A stretch of 13,737 nucleotides of DNA from Chloroflexota bacterium (GTDB lineage Bacteria; Chloroflexota; UBA6077), in assembly GCA_021788565.1 (NCBI GenBank), contig JAJYKO010000048.1, positions 1-13,737 of the forward strand, in the 5' to 3' direction. This document shows, one piece after another, positions 7,194-13,565 of this stretch (position 1 is its first letter; each line of letters opens with the position of its first letter). The notes below the pieces were generated by a model. The model saw only the letters and a program-made list of their open reading frames with translations, searched no databases and had not been told where the DNA came from. The position numbers and the translations under genes are program-made.

Positions 7194-8975
7194 CTATTGC
7201 CTGACCCACACCAGCGCCTGTCGGGCGACCTCCAGCGCATCCTCAAGGCCCGCGACCATCTTGTTCCTCTCTCGGAGGAGTCGGGTAATCAAGAAATGGG
7301 ACTCGTTGCTGACGGGATCGAGCCCGGCCAGACGAGCCGCCGGGGCCAGGATGGGGACCGGCGACATGGTCTGAGCCAGGTCGAGATCGAAGGGGTCCAC
7401 GACGCTGTAGTTGAGCGGGATCAGCAGGTGGCCGAGCCGTACCAGCGCCGCGTCGGCGGCCGAACAGGTAGCCTCGTCGGCCCGCCCTTCGGCGACGCGG
7501 GCGTCTACCTCTTTCCGGAACTGTCCGAGTACCGAGGCCAGCTCGGTGGCCAGGGCGATCGGCTCGGAGAGGTCGAAACCGTCTCCGGAAGCGGTCTGGT
7601 AGCGCGCCATGTGCTCGCCCATTTCCCTTGCCGCCGCGGCGTAGTCGAAGGGCAGTACCGGCGCGGTGCAGAGGCGGCTCACGACGGAAGCATAGATGCG
7701 GGTGTCCCTCACCATGTTGGCCGGGTCCAGCTTGTCCACCGTGTCCTCTTTGCCATGCCACCACCAGCCTGTCTTACCGCTGCCCCCGCTGCTTGAAGTG
7801 ACACCGCTGTGGGCGGCGAAGGCAGGAGCCGTGGTCACCGGCCTGTGAGAGAGCGTCATGAACATGGAGGGGAGTCCCACGCCCCAGAAGGACTGGTCTC
7901 CCGCGCGATTGACCCGGCGATAGTTCAGCTGCTGGCCGGTTAGATCGGCGATGACGCTTCCGGCGAACCCCTTGGTCTCGGCCATGGTAACCGTGTCCGA
8001 GAGGATGGTAGCTCCCATGGCTCCGGTGGAGTCGATGTTCACGTGGGCCACGCAGCGCCGGTGCAGCTCCCGCCAGAAATGGTCCACGTACCAGGTAGAA
8101 CCTGCATAGCGTCCGTGAGAATGCCCCGACCAGAAAGCCCACCGAACGCCGCGACGAAGCTCGCTCCGATGGGGGGTAAGCAGGCGAGCGACCTCGATCA
8201 TGGTAGCGTTGGCGCTGCCGTTGTCCATGGCCCCGTGGTACCAGCCATCGACGTGGCCGGCAAACAGCACGAAGGGGTGCGGGTCGCTTCCGGCCAGGAG
8301 ATCGGCCGTGAGCACCGGAATCGGCCGCCAGACGGTGGTGACCTCCGTGACGAGGCGCACGCTCACAGGACCGCCGGCAGTCAACTGCCGCAGCCGCTCG
8401 CCGTCCTGGCGCACTATGGAAACGCCGGGTACTTTGGGCAGCCGGTGGACCGTCTCCGGCGTTGGAGAGCCCCAGATGGTGGACAGAGTCGATTGATGGA
8501 GGTGGTCGTCGTTGATGAAAACCAGGCCCGCGACGCCGTGCTGCTCGGCGTTCCAGGCTTTCTCGGGCGACCCCAGCCCTTCCACCACCGCGATGCGGCC
8601 GCGCAGGTCCACCCTGTCGAAGTCCTCGGGCGAGCCTCCTCCCACGAACACGACCTCACCTTCCAGGCCTTCCGGGCCTGTCTCCTTGGCGAAGGCGTGG
8701 GTGATGCACTCAACCGAGATCTGCTCGGGCGACAGGACCTGCAACGAGGCCTCACCCGGCCAGCTAATCAACCCCTCGGCCTGGTGGAGAGTCACCTCCA
8801 GGCCGTAGCTCTCCATCTCTCGGCGGATGTAGGCGAAGGCCTCGGCTTCTTCGGCCGAGCCGGAGTCGCGCTGCCACTTCGCGATTTCGCTGAGGTGCTG
8901 GCCCAGCTTCTCAACCGACACCTCGGCCAGCACTCGAGCCTCGACTTCCCCTGTGGGTGAGAACTGATCCTGCAA
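7194..8975 (-). CDS. Second PA-domain M28 homologue with HSH in place of the EE dyad
   Basis: A 593-residue paralogue of the gene at 5104 (585 residues), with the same order of helical cap, PA-like insert, M28 core and C-terminal helical domain. Numbered from TTG 8975, it keeps His241 in AGHVDGW, Asp251 in MDNGSAN, Asp315 in NIDSTG and His407 in WWWHGKED. At the catalytic dyad it has the identical block WSGHSHGRYAGSTWY with His285-Ser286-His287. The start is taken as TTG 8975 because GGAGGAGG lies 8 nt upstream and the resulting N-terminus lines up with its paralogue. An ATG at 9029 would add 18 residues, but it has a poor ribosome binding site and falls within the remnant of another gene. 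It converges on the plus-strand operon and is the last gene of the minus-strand block. A catalytic function remains unproven. Confidence 0.84.
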   Translation of the reverse strand: MQDQFSPTGEVEARVLAEVSVEKLGQHLSEIAKWQRDSGSAEEAEAFAYIRREMESYGLEVTLHQAEGLISWPGEASLQVLSPEQISVECITHAFAKETGPEGLEGEVVFVGGGSPEDFDRVDLRGRIAVVEGLGSPEKAWNAEQHGVAGLVFINDDHLHQSTLSTIWGSPTPETVHRLPKVPGVSIVRQDGERLRQLTAGGPVSVRLVTEVTTVWRPIPVLTADLLAGSDPHPFVLFAGHVDGWYHGAMDNGSANATMIEVARLLTPHRSELRRGVRWAFWSGHSHGRYAGSTWYVDHFWRELHRRCVAHVNIDSTGAMGATILSDTVTMAETKGFAGSVIADLTGQQLNYRRVNRAGDQSFWGVGLPSMFMTLSHRPVTTAPAFAAHSGVTSSSGGSGKTGWWWHGKEDTVDKLDPANMVRDTRIYASVVSRLCTAPVLPFDYAAAAREMGEHMARYQTASGDGFDLSEPIALATELASVLGQFRKEVDARVAEGRADEATCSAADAALVRLGHLLIPLNYSVVDPFDLDLAQTMSPVPILAPAARLAGLDPVSNESHFLITRLLRERNKMVAGLEDALEVARQALVWVRQ

Positions 8976-8991
8976 CTTGACTTCCTCCTCC
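8973..8991 (-). promoter_or_regulatory. RBS deciding a TTG start
   Basis: On the minus strand GGAGGAGG (plus positions 8984-8991) is followed by 8 nt and TTG at 8975-8973. This is far stronger than anything before the in-frame ATG at 9029. Confidence 0.7.
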
Positions 8992-9010
8992 AAAGCGAAT
9001 GCTGATCCCG

Positions 9011-9311
9011 CCCCGGGCGCTTCTGCCATTCCGCCGGCACGAAGTACTCTACCTGGCGAAGCAGCGCCTCAATGTCGGGGCGATCCACTGCCTCCTGGGT
9101 AAAAGGTCAGCCCAACCCGGCCATCGACCAGGGCGGCTGCCACGCAATACTCCAGGCTGAATTTGGCAGCCAGTACCTCGGTGCCCGAGGCCCCCAGCCT
9201 TCCGCCCACTGCGATGGCAGCCGGTAGGATCGGCATGCTAGGATGGCCGGGCATGGAGCTGTTGCGTTCAAGCCGTGCGGCAAAGCTCGCGACAGCCCCG
9301 GTGGAATCCAT
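9011..9311 (-). pseudogene. Decayed MmgE/PrpD family gene
   Basis: Minus-strand frames carry pieces of an MmgE/PrpD protein (2-methylcitrate dehydratase-like family, normally about 450 residues) collapsed into about 300 nt. From ATG 9311, which has a perfect GGAGGAGGT site 5 nt upstream, the first 20 residues (FAARL) resemble the family N-terminus. Residues 22-49, GHPSMPILPAA...GASGTEVLAA, resemble the HPS/LPA region normally near residue 85-115. AAKFSLEYCVAAALVDGRVGL then follows directly, a block from the C-terminal third. At the AAAA run 9101-9104 the frame breaks, and the neighbouring frame continues with TQEAVDRPDIEALLRQVEY, the expected next segment. At least two internal deletions and one frameshift are therefore present. 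The short frame from 9311 stays open for 80 codons but cannot make a functional enzyme. Family recognition is by eye. Confidence 0.72.
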
Positions 9312-9365
9312 GGGGCACCTCCTCCATCATGGAGTGAGGAATAGGAAGCGGCAATTCCCCATTCC

Positions 9366-10370
9366 CTACACAAGTAACTCCTCCAAATTGTCCAGCCCTT
9401 GCTGCCGCTCGCCGCGCTCGATCTCCTTGATCTGGGTCATAAGACGTTTGAGTAGCGGTGTGTCGATGCCCAGCTTCTCACCCTCGGAGATCAAGAACCC
9501 CACCTGGGAGTCTACTTCCGTCGAGCGGTGACGAACTGCCAGATCCCGCCAAATACCGGAGCGGGCCTTGACCCTTCCCTTGTTGCGCTCTGAGATGCGG
9601 TCAAGAACCGCCACGGCCGCGGCCATCTCTTCATCAGTCCTCGGACGCATCTTGAGGGGCTCGTAAGCGTCGAAGGCCTCGATCTTTATCCCGGTGGCCT
9701 GGGCCACGGCGACGCCCTCGCCGCACAGGGCAATCATAAGTCGCTGGTAGCGCTTGTTCCCCATGACATCAGAGGTGGTCTCGTTCGTCACTGCCTGAGC
9801 AAAGAGGGCCGAGGCCCACGTGATCTTTGACCACAGGTACCCGAAGAGGTTGTCGGTTACGTGGACGGTCTGCATGGTGGAGAGCAAGGTCTGGAGGCGG
9901 CGGAGCCGATCGGTGATGCGGCCATCAAGCTCCCCCAGATAGATCGCACCCTGCCCGCCGTGCTCTACGTGGCCAGGGCCCTGCCAGTCGGCACCGAAGT
10001 TGATGAAAGCCCCGATGGTTCTATCGGCACCGATACGGGCGGCGATCTTTGGCTCGTTCATCCCGTTCTGAAAGGACACCACCACCGTCTCTGGCCCCAC
10101 GAGAGGTTCCAGCACTTCCAGGGCATCCTCGGTATTCATCGCCTTCACTGCCAGGAAGGTGAGGCCCAGTTGGCCCTGTAGCTCCCCTGGCAGACAGGCC
10201 CGCACCGGTACCGTGAAGTTGGAGAAGCCGGTGACCTTGAGGCCCTGGCGGTTCATGGCCTCCACGTGTTCGGCCACCATGTCCACTAACAGCACGTCCT
10301 GGCCAGCCTTCGCCAGGAAGGCCCCGGTTAATCCGCCGATGGCCCCGGCGCCGTAGATAGTTATCTCCAT
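9366..10370 (-). CDS. Ketopantoate reductase-like (ApbA/PanE family) oxidoreductase, copy 2
   Basis: A 334-residue NAD(P)-dependent reductase. The N-terminal Rossmann motif is YGAGAIGG (Gly7, Gly9, Gly12), and strand two ends in Asp30 (VLLVD), an acidic residue that usually favours NAD(H) over NADPH. FLAVKAMNTEDAL and SFQNGMN (99-105) are typical of the family. Catalytic Lys182 is present in WSKITWA, but the substrate-binding Asn expected four residues later (Asn180 in E. coli PanE) is Ala186; Glu285 in the C-terminal helical domain is kept in RSTEVDSQ. A reaction on a 2-keto acid or 2-hydroxy acid other than ketopantoate is therefore plausible. The start is ATG 10370 with an AGAGGAGA site upstream. 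It is a tandem paralogue of the gene at 10479, with 47 of the first 60 residues identical, and no other pantothenate gene is nearby. Confidence 0.87.
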   Translation of the reverse strand: MEITIYGAGAIGGLTGAFLAKAGQDVLLVDMVAEHVEAMNRQGLKVTGFSNFTVPVRACLPGELQGQLGLTFLAVKAMNTEDALEVLEPLVGPETVVVSFQNGMNEPKIAARIGADRTIGAFINFGADWQGPGHVEHGGQGAIYLGELDGRITDRLRRLQTLLSTMQTVHVTDNLFGYLWSKITWASALFAQAVTNETTSDVMGNKRYQRLMIALCGEGVAVAQATGIKIEAFDAYEPLKMRPRTDEEMAAAVAVLDRISERNKGRVKARSGIWRDLAVRHRSTEVDSQVGFLISEGEKLGIDTPLLKRLMTQIKEIERGERQQGLDNLEELLV

Positions 10371-10478
10371 CTTGCCGATCTCCTCTATTCGTTTTTCGCT
10401 AGGTCAGAACATCCAGTGGCGGCTGTCCATCGAGAAGTTGGTTGGGGAGGTGGCAAGCGCCCCCCTTGTGATCGATAG
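10371..10478 (-). other. Spacer between tandem reductase paralogues
   Basis: This 108-nt gap within the minus-strand block holds the ribosome binding site of the downstream reductase (plus positions 10379-10386). A short open stretch ending in DGQPPLDVLT faintly recalls the C-terminus of 2-hydroxyacid dehydrogenases, but it is too short to call. No terminator or promoter is evident. Confidence 0.4.
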
Positions 10479-11504
10479 CTAGCGATTCGCCCGGTATTGA
10501 TCCAGTTCCTCCAGGTTGCGCAGCCCACGTGAACGATCGCCGCGCTCGACCTCCTTGATCATCACCACCAGATGCCGGATTAGCGGAGTGGCGATGCCCT
10601 GTTTCTCAGCCTCGTCAAGGAATGCACCCACCTGAGGGCCGACCTCGGTGGGGCGGTGGCGCACGGCGATATCGCGCCATATGCCGGAACGCTGCTTCAC
10701 CTGGGGCCGCTGGTGGTCGGCAATCCGGTCCATGACGACCTGCGCCTCCGCCATGTCCGCCTCGTTCCTGGATCGCATCTTCGCCGGTTCGAAGGGCGGG
10801 ATGATCTCCAGCTTGATCCCGGCGGCCTCGGCCACGGCTACACCCTCGCCGCAAAGAGTGATAAGCATAGGCTGCAAGCTCTTGTTGGCGAAGATGTCCG
10901 CGATGGTTTCGTCGGTGAGGGCCTGGGCGAAGAGAGGCAGGGCATAGATCATCTTGGACCAGATGTAGCCGTAGACGTTGTCGGTGAGATGGACGGTGGT
11001 ATCACCCATTTTGGAGAGCAGCGATCCAAGGCTTTCGAGCCGCTCGGTCCTGCGTCCGCCCAGCTCTCCGAGCCAGATTCTGGCCGGTCCGCCCTGCTCC
11101 ACATGTCCGGGACCCATCCAGTCGGCTGGATAATTGATGAAGGCGCCGATCGTTCGCTCGACCCCGATGCGAGCAGCGATGCGCTGCGGATTCAGGCCGT
11201 TCTGCATCGACAGAACCAGGGTCTCGGGACCCACCAGAGGCGCGAGAACGTCGAGGGCGGCCTCGGTGTCCTGGGACTTTACCGCCAGGATGGTCAGCCC
11301 CAGAGGGCCGCGCAACTCCTCGGGCAGGCAGGCCCGAACCGGCACGGTGAAGTTGGCTCCGCCGCTGATCTTGAGGCCGTTTCGATTCATGGCCTCCACG
11401 TGCTCGGCCACCTTGTCGACTAGAAGGACGTCTTCCCCTGTCCTGGCCAGATATGCACCGGTTCGGCCGCCGACCGCGCCCGCTCCGTAAATGGTGATCG
11501 CCAT
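10479..11504 (-). CDS. Ketopantoate reductase-like (ApbA/PanE family) oxidoreductase, copy 1
   Basis: A 341-residue paralogue and the upstream member of the tandem pair. It has YGAGAVGG (residues 6-13), VLLVD with acidic Asp30 at the end of strand two, ILAVKSQDTEAAL, SMQNGLN, catalytic Lys184 in WSKMIYA with Ala188 where PanE has Asn, and RPTEVGPQ with Glu287. The shared Asn-to-Ala change shows that both copies come from an ancestor that had already left the classical ketopantoate active site. Sequence is nearly identical in the nucleotide-binding segment and diverges more in the centre, fitting two related substrates. AGGAG (plus 11512-11516) lies 7 nt before ATG 11504. It probably works with the neighbouring hydrolases on keto or hydroxy acids released from the imported compound; this role is inferred only from position. 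Confidence 0.88.
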   Translation of the reverse strand: MAITIYGAGAVGGRTGAYLARTGEDVLLVDKVAEHVEAMNRNGLKISGGANFTVPVRACLPEELRGPLGLTILAVKSQDTEAALDVLAPLVGPETLVLSMQNGLNPQRIAARIGVERTIGAFINYPADWMGPGHVEQGGPARIWLGELGGRRTERLESLGSLLSKMGDTTVHLTDNVYGYIWSKMIYALPLFAQALTDETIADIFANKSLQPMLITLCGEGVAVAEAAGIKLEIIPPFEPAKMRSRNEADMAEAQVVMDRIADHQRPQVKQRSGIWRDIAVRHRPTEVGPQVGAFLDEAEKQGIATPLIRHLVVMIKEVERGDRSRGLRNLEELDQYRANR

Positions 11505-11608
11505 GATCCCACTCCTATTCTTTCTGCACGATTACATATCACTCAAGCGAGAATACTAATCGCGAGGAGCCGCAGACTTACGGATCTCGTCGCAGAGCGC
11601 GAGCACAG

Positions 11609-12157
11609 CTACGTCGTCTTGTGCGCTGCGCGCGCTGCCCCATCTCGTAACATCTCCACGCAGGTCGCGACTATCTCGTTGGTCGGATCGGGCAGCCAGC
11701 CGTGCCGCCGGCGTAGAGAACCCTGCACTGTGATGGCGTGGTTCTCGGGCATGCAGTGGTAGACGTTCCAGCGGTACGTCGGGGCCAGCAGCGAGAGGGT
11801 GCGGATCCGATCGGGGTGGTTGGCCGCGAAGTTCTCCCCGACGATGCTGCCGAAGGAGTTCCCCACAAAATGGACCCTGTCGATCTCGGCGTCGTCCAGT
11901 ATGGCAACTACGTCGGAGGCGAACCGTTCGACACTCCATTTGTGATCTTCGGGCGGGATGGTGGAGTTCCCCCGACCTCGGGCGTCGAGGGCTATGGTGC
12001 GGTAGTGGCCGGAGAGCAAGGGGATCCACTTATACGACTGCTTGTGGTTGCCGCGACCGCCGTGGTGGAGGAGGATGGTCTCGGCGGGTTTCCACGGGTC
12101 GGTGAAGTCGTATAGTTCGTAGAAGATCTCAGCTCCGTCCTTGGTTCGCGCTTTCAT
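11609..12157 (-). CDS. Alpha/beta hydrolase, C-terminally truncated (probable pseudogene)
   Basis: A 182-residue protein carrying only the N-terminal half of an alpha/beta hydrolase, which usually has 260-290 residues. The oxyanion motif HHGGRG (31-36), LDARGRGNS (58-65) and the nucleophile elbow GNSFGS with Ser101 are intact, but no segment carries the later catalytic Asp and His. After about residue 130 the sequence no longer resembles the family. The neighbouring frame below the stop continues to 11556 with ALCDEIRKSAAPRD, which looks like an original C-terminus, so an internal deletion plus a frameshift is likely. The start is ATG 12157 with AAGGA 7 nt upstream. It is the first gene after the promoter at 12336-12363, so its transcript would still be made. 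A working hydrolase is unlikely. Confidence 0.7.
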   Translation of the reverse strand: MKARTKDGAEIFYELYDFTDPWKPAETILLHHGGRGNHKQSYKWIPLLSGHYRTIALDARGRGNSTIPPEDHKWSVERFASDVVAILDDAEIDRVHFVGNSFGSIVGENFAANHPDRIRTLSLLAPTYRWNVYHCMPENHAITVQGSLRRRHGWLPDPTNEIVATCVEMLRDGAARAAHKTT

Positions 12158-12683
12158 GGTTCATTCCTTGCAGAGGTGTCGCAGTGCCAGGGAACGCAGG
12201 AGGCCGACGGATGGGGCTACGGTGCCGCGAGCTGTACCGGGGGAAGGCTGCCCGTCTGAGGCCTAGCGACCCGGGTGCCGCCGTGGCTCGGGATGGCGAC
12301 ATTGCCGGGGGGCGGATGGATGACTCTCACTGCTGAGTATAGAGGCACAAGATGGCCTGTCAATACCCGGATCAAGTGGATATTGCAGGCTGACAATGCT
12401 GCCGTAGCCGTCTATCATCTGGTCACGCATTTCCCGAGGCGACAAACGGAATTCATAGTCCGGGACGAGGGCAGCCAGGCGTCGGCTCCGGTAACCAATC
12501 ACGCAGCTACTATGCCGGGGCCGTTTAGCTCTTCTTGGCGGCTGCACCACTCCATGTGACCGCCGAATGGACGTCGAGGTACAGCGCAGCGCCTCCTCGA
12601 GCTTCTGACCCTTAACCCCAGCGCTGGGGCACCGCGCAGCCGCGATTGACTTAGGCTGTGTTCGCCAGGACAGATCGTCACCT
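12158..12683. other. Divergent intergenic region
   Basis: These 526 bases lie between the minus-strand block and the plus-strand permease remnant. They hold the minus-strand promoter at 12336-12363 and a leader of about 170 nt ahead of the alpha/beta hydrolase gene. Short open frames occur on both strands, but none has a convincing ribosome binding site or a recognisable family. No RNA gene was recognised. Confidence 0.5.
12336..12363 (-). promoter_or_regulatory. Near-consensus sigma-70-type promoter for the minus-strand block
   Basis: On the minus strand TTGACA (plus 12358-12363) is followed by a 16-nt spacer and TATACT (plus 12336-12341). The -35 is a perfect match and the -10 matches 5 of 6 positions, which stands out in GC-rich DNA. 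Transcription would start near 12329 and run through a leader of about 170 nt into the alpha/beta hydrolase, the reductases, the MmgE/PrpD remnant and perhaps the M28 gene. Confidence 0.65.
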
Positions 12684-12815
12684 GTGGGGCTTTACCTGAG
12701 CGCCGCCCGGTGGCTGGCCACGGTGCCAGGCCTCGCAACGATGCTCACGGTGCCGTCCATCAACCTGGTGGGCGCCTGGCTACGCGACATGCCGGACCTT
12801 AGAAAGCGATTGTGA
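12684..12815 (+). pseudogene. C-terminal remnant of a DppC/OppC-type ABC permease
   Basis: The frame ending at TGA 12813-12815 reads YLSAARWLATVPGLATMLTV followed by NLVGAWLRDMPDLRKRL. This has the shape of the last membrane helix and C-terminal tail of dipeptide/oligopeptide permeases (aWWla.fPGlai.ltvl..NllGd.LRD.ldPrlr). The frame is closed by a TGA at 12606, and there is no upstream permease sequence, so only about 40 residues survive. The remnant ends 18 nt before the AroM gene, which suggests AroM once sat downstream of a peptide transporter operon. The conserved Gly-Asp before the tail has changed to Gly-Ala, as expected after loss of constraint. Recognised by eye only. Confidence 0.65.
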
Positions 12816-12833
12816 GTAAATCGGGAGGCACCT

Positions 12834-13517
12834 ATGCGTCGAATCGGAATGGCCACCATAGGCCAGGCACCTCGGGACGACCTCGTCCCCTTCATGCTCC
12901 AGATGTTCTCCACTCCCGTGGAAGCCCTCCAGAAGGGAGCACTCGACGGGCTCGACCGGGAGCAGATCGGAGCGCTTGCGCCCGATAGCGGTGAAGTGGG
13001 CATCGTGGCGCGGCTGCTCGACGGCTCCTCGACCCTGCTATCCCACCCCAAGATCCTGCCCCGCATGCAGGGAGTGGTGGATAGCCTATTCGATCAGGGT
13101 TCGGAATTCGTGGTCGTCCTGTGCGGGGCCGACTGGAGCGACCTGAAAGCCCCCAGGCTGGTAGTGAACCCCGGCAGGCTGTTCCCCTCTATCGTCGGCG
13201 CCCTGGCCCGCGGTCGACGGCTGGGCATCATCAAGCCCTCTGCCGGCCAGGTGGAACGAGAGAAGGAACGGTACGCCCAGATGGGCATCGAGGCCGTGGT
13301 GACTTCGGCCTCTCCTTACCTCGGCGAAGCACGCCTCTCCGCCGCCCAAGACGCCGCCGCCTACCTGAAGGCTGGCGGCGTGGACCTGGTCTGGATGAGC
13401 TGCGTGGGCATGGACGAGCCGATGCGAGGCATCGTGCGGGAGGTAGTGGACAGGCCAATTATCCTGGCCAGGTCGATCCTCTCCCGAGTCGTCGACGAGC
13501 TGCTGTCCGGCAACTGA
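12834..13517 (+). CDS. AroM family protein
   Basis: A 227-residue protein with the AroM N-terminal signature IGMATIGQAPRDDL (4-17) and full family length. AroM is a conserved protein of unknown biochemical function, first named for its place next to aroL in E. coli. Two cysteines sit in matching contexts of the two halves, Cys97 in VVVLCGAD and Cys190 in VWMSCVGMDE. That arrangement recalls cofactor-independent amino acid racemases of the Asp/Glu/hydantoin type; a racemase or isomerase role is an inference. GGGAGG at 12823-12828 lies 5 nt before ATG 12834. The gene follows a permease remnant and precedes a third M28 homologue by 48 nt, so it is probably co-transcribed with the latter and takes part in the same catabolic process rather than in aromatic amino acid synthesis. 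Confidence 0.85.
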   Translation: MRRIGMATIGQAPRDDLVPFMLQMFSTPVEALQKGALDGLDREQIGALAPDSGEVGIVARLLDGSSTLLSHPKILPRMQGVVDSLFDQGSEFVVVLCGADWSDLKAPRLVVNPGRLFPSIVGALARGRRLGIIKPSAGQVEREKERYAQMGIEAVVTSASPYLGEARLSAAQDAAAYLKAGGVDLVWMSCVGMDEPMRGIVREVVDRPIILARSILSRVVDELLSGN

Positions 13518-13565
13518 CCTTCCGGCTTCTCACACGGACTATGGAATAGGAAAGGTGAATCCGAA

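Noticed and set aside
8043..8960. Plus-strand frame opposite the second M28 homologue
   Set aside because: It is a shadow frame; the minus strand carries conserved metal ligands and aligns with a paralogue over its whole length.
10393..10440. Possible C-terminal remnant of a 2-hydroxyacid dehydrogenase (DGQPPLDVLT before a stop on the minus strand)
   Set aside because: Only about ten residues are suggestive, with no supporting Rossmann or catalytic segment; chance resemblance is likely.
12263..12559. Open frames of about 95 codons on both strands of the divergent intergenic region
   Set aside because: No recognisable family and no good ribosome binding site. They overlap the promoter, and GC-rich DNA often stays open by chance.
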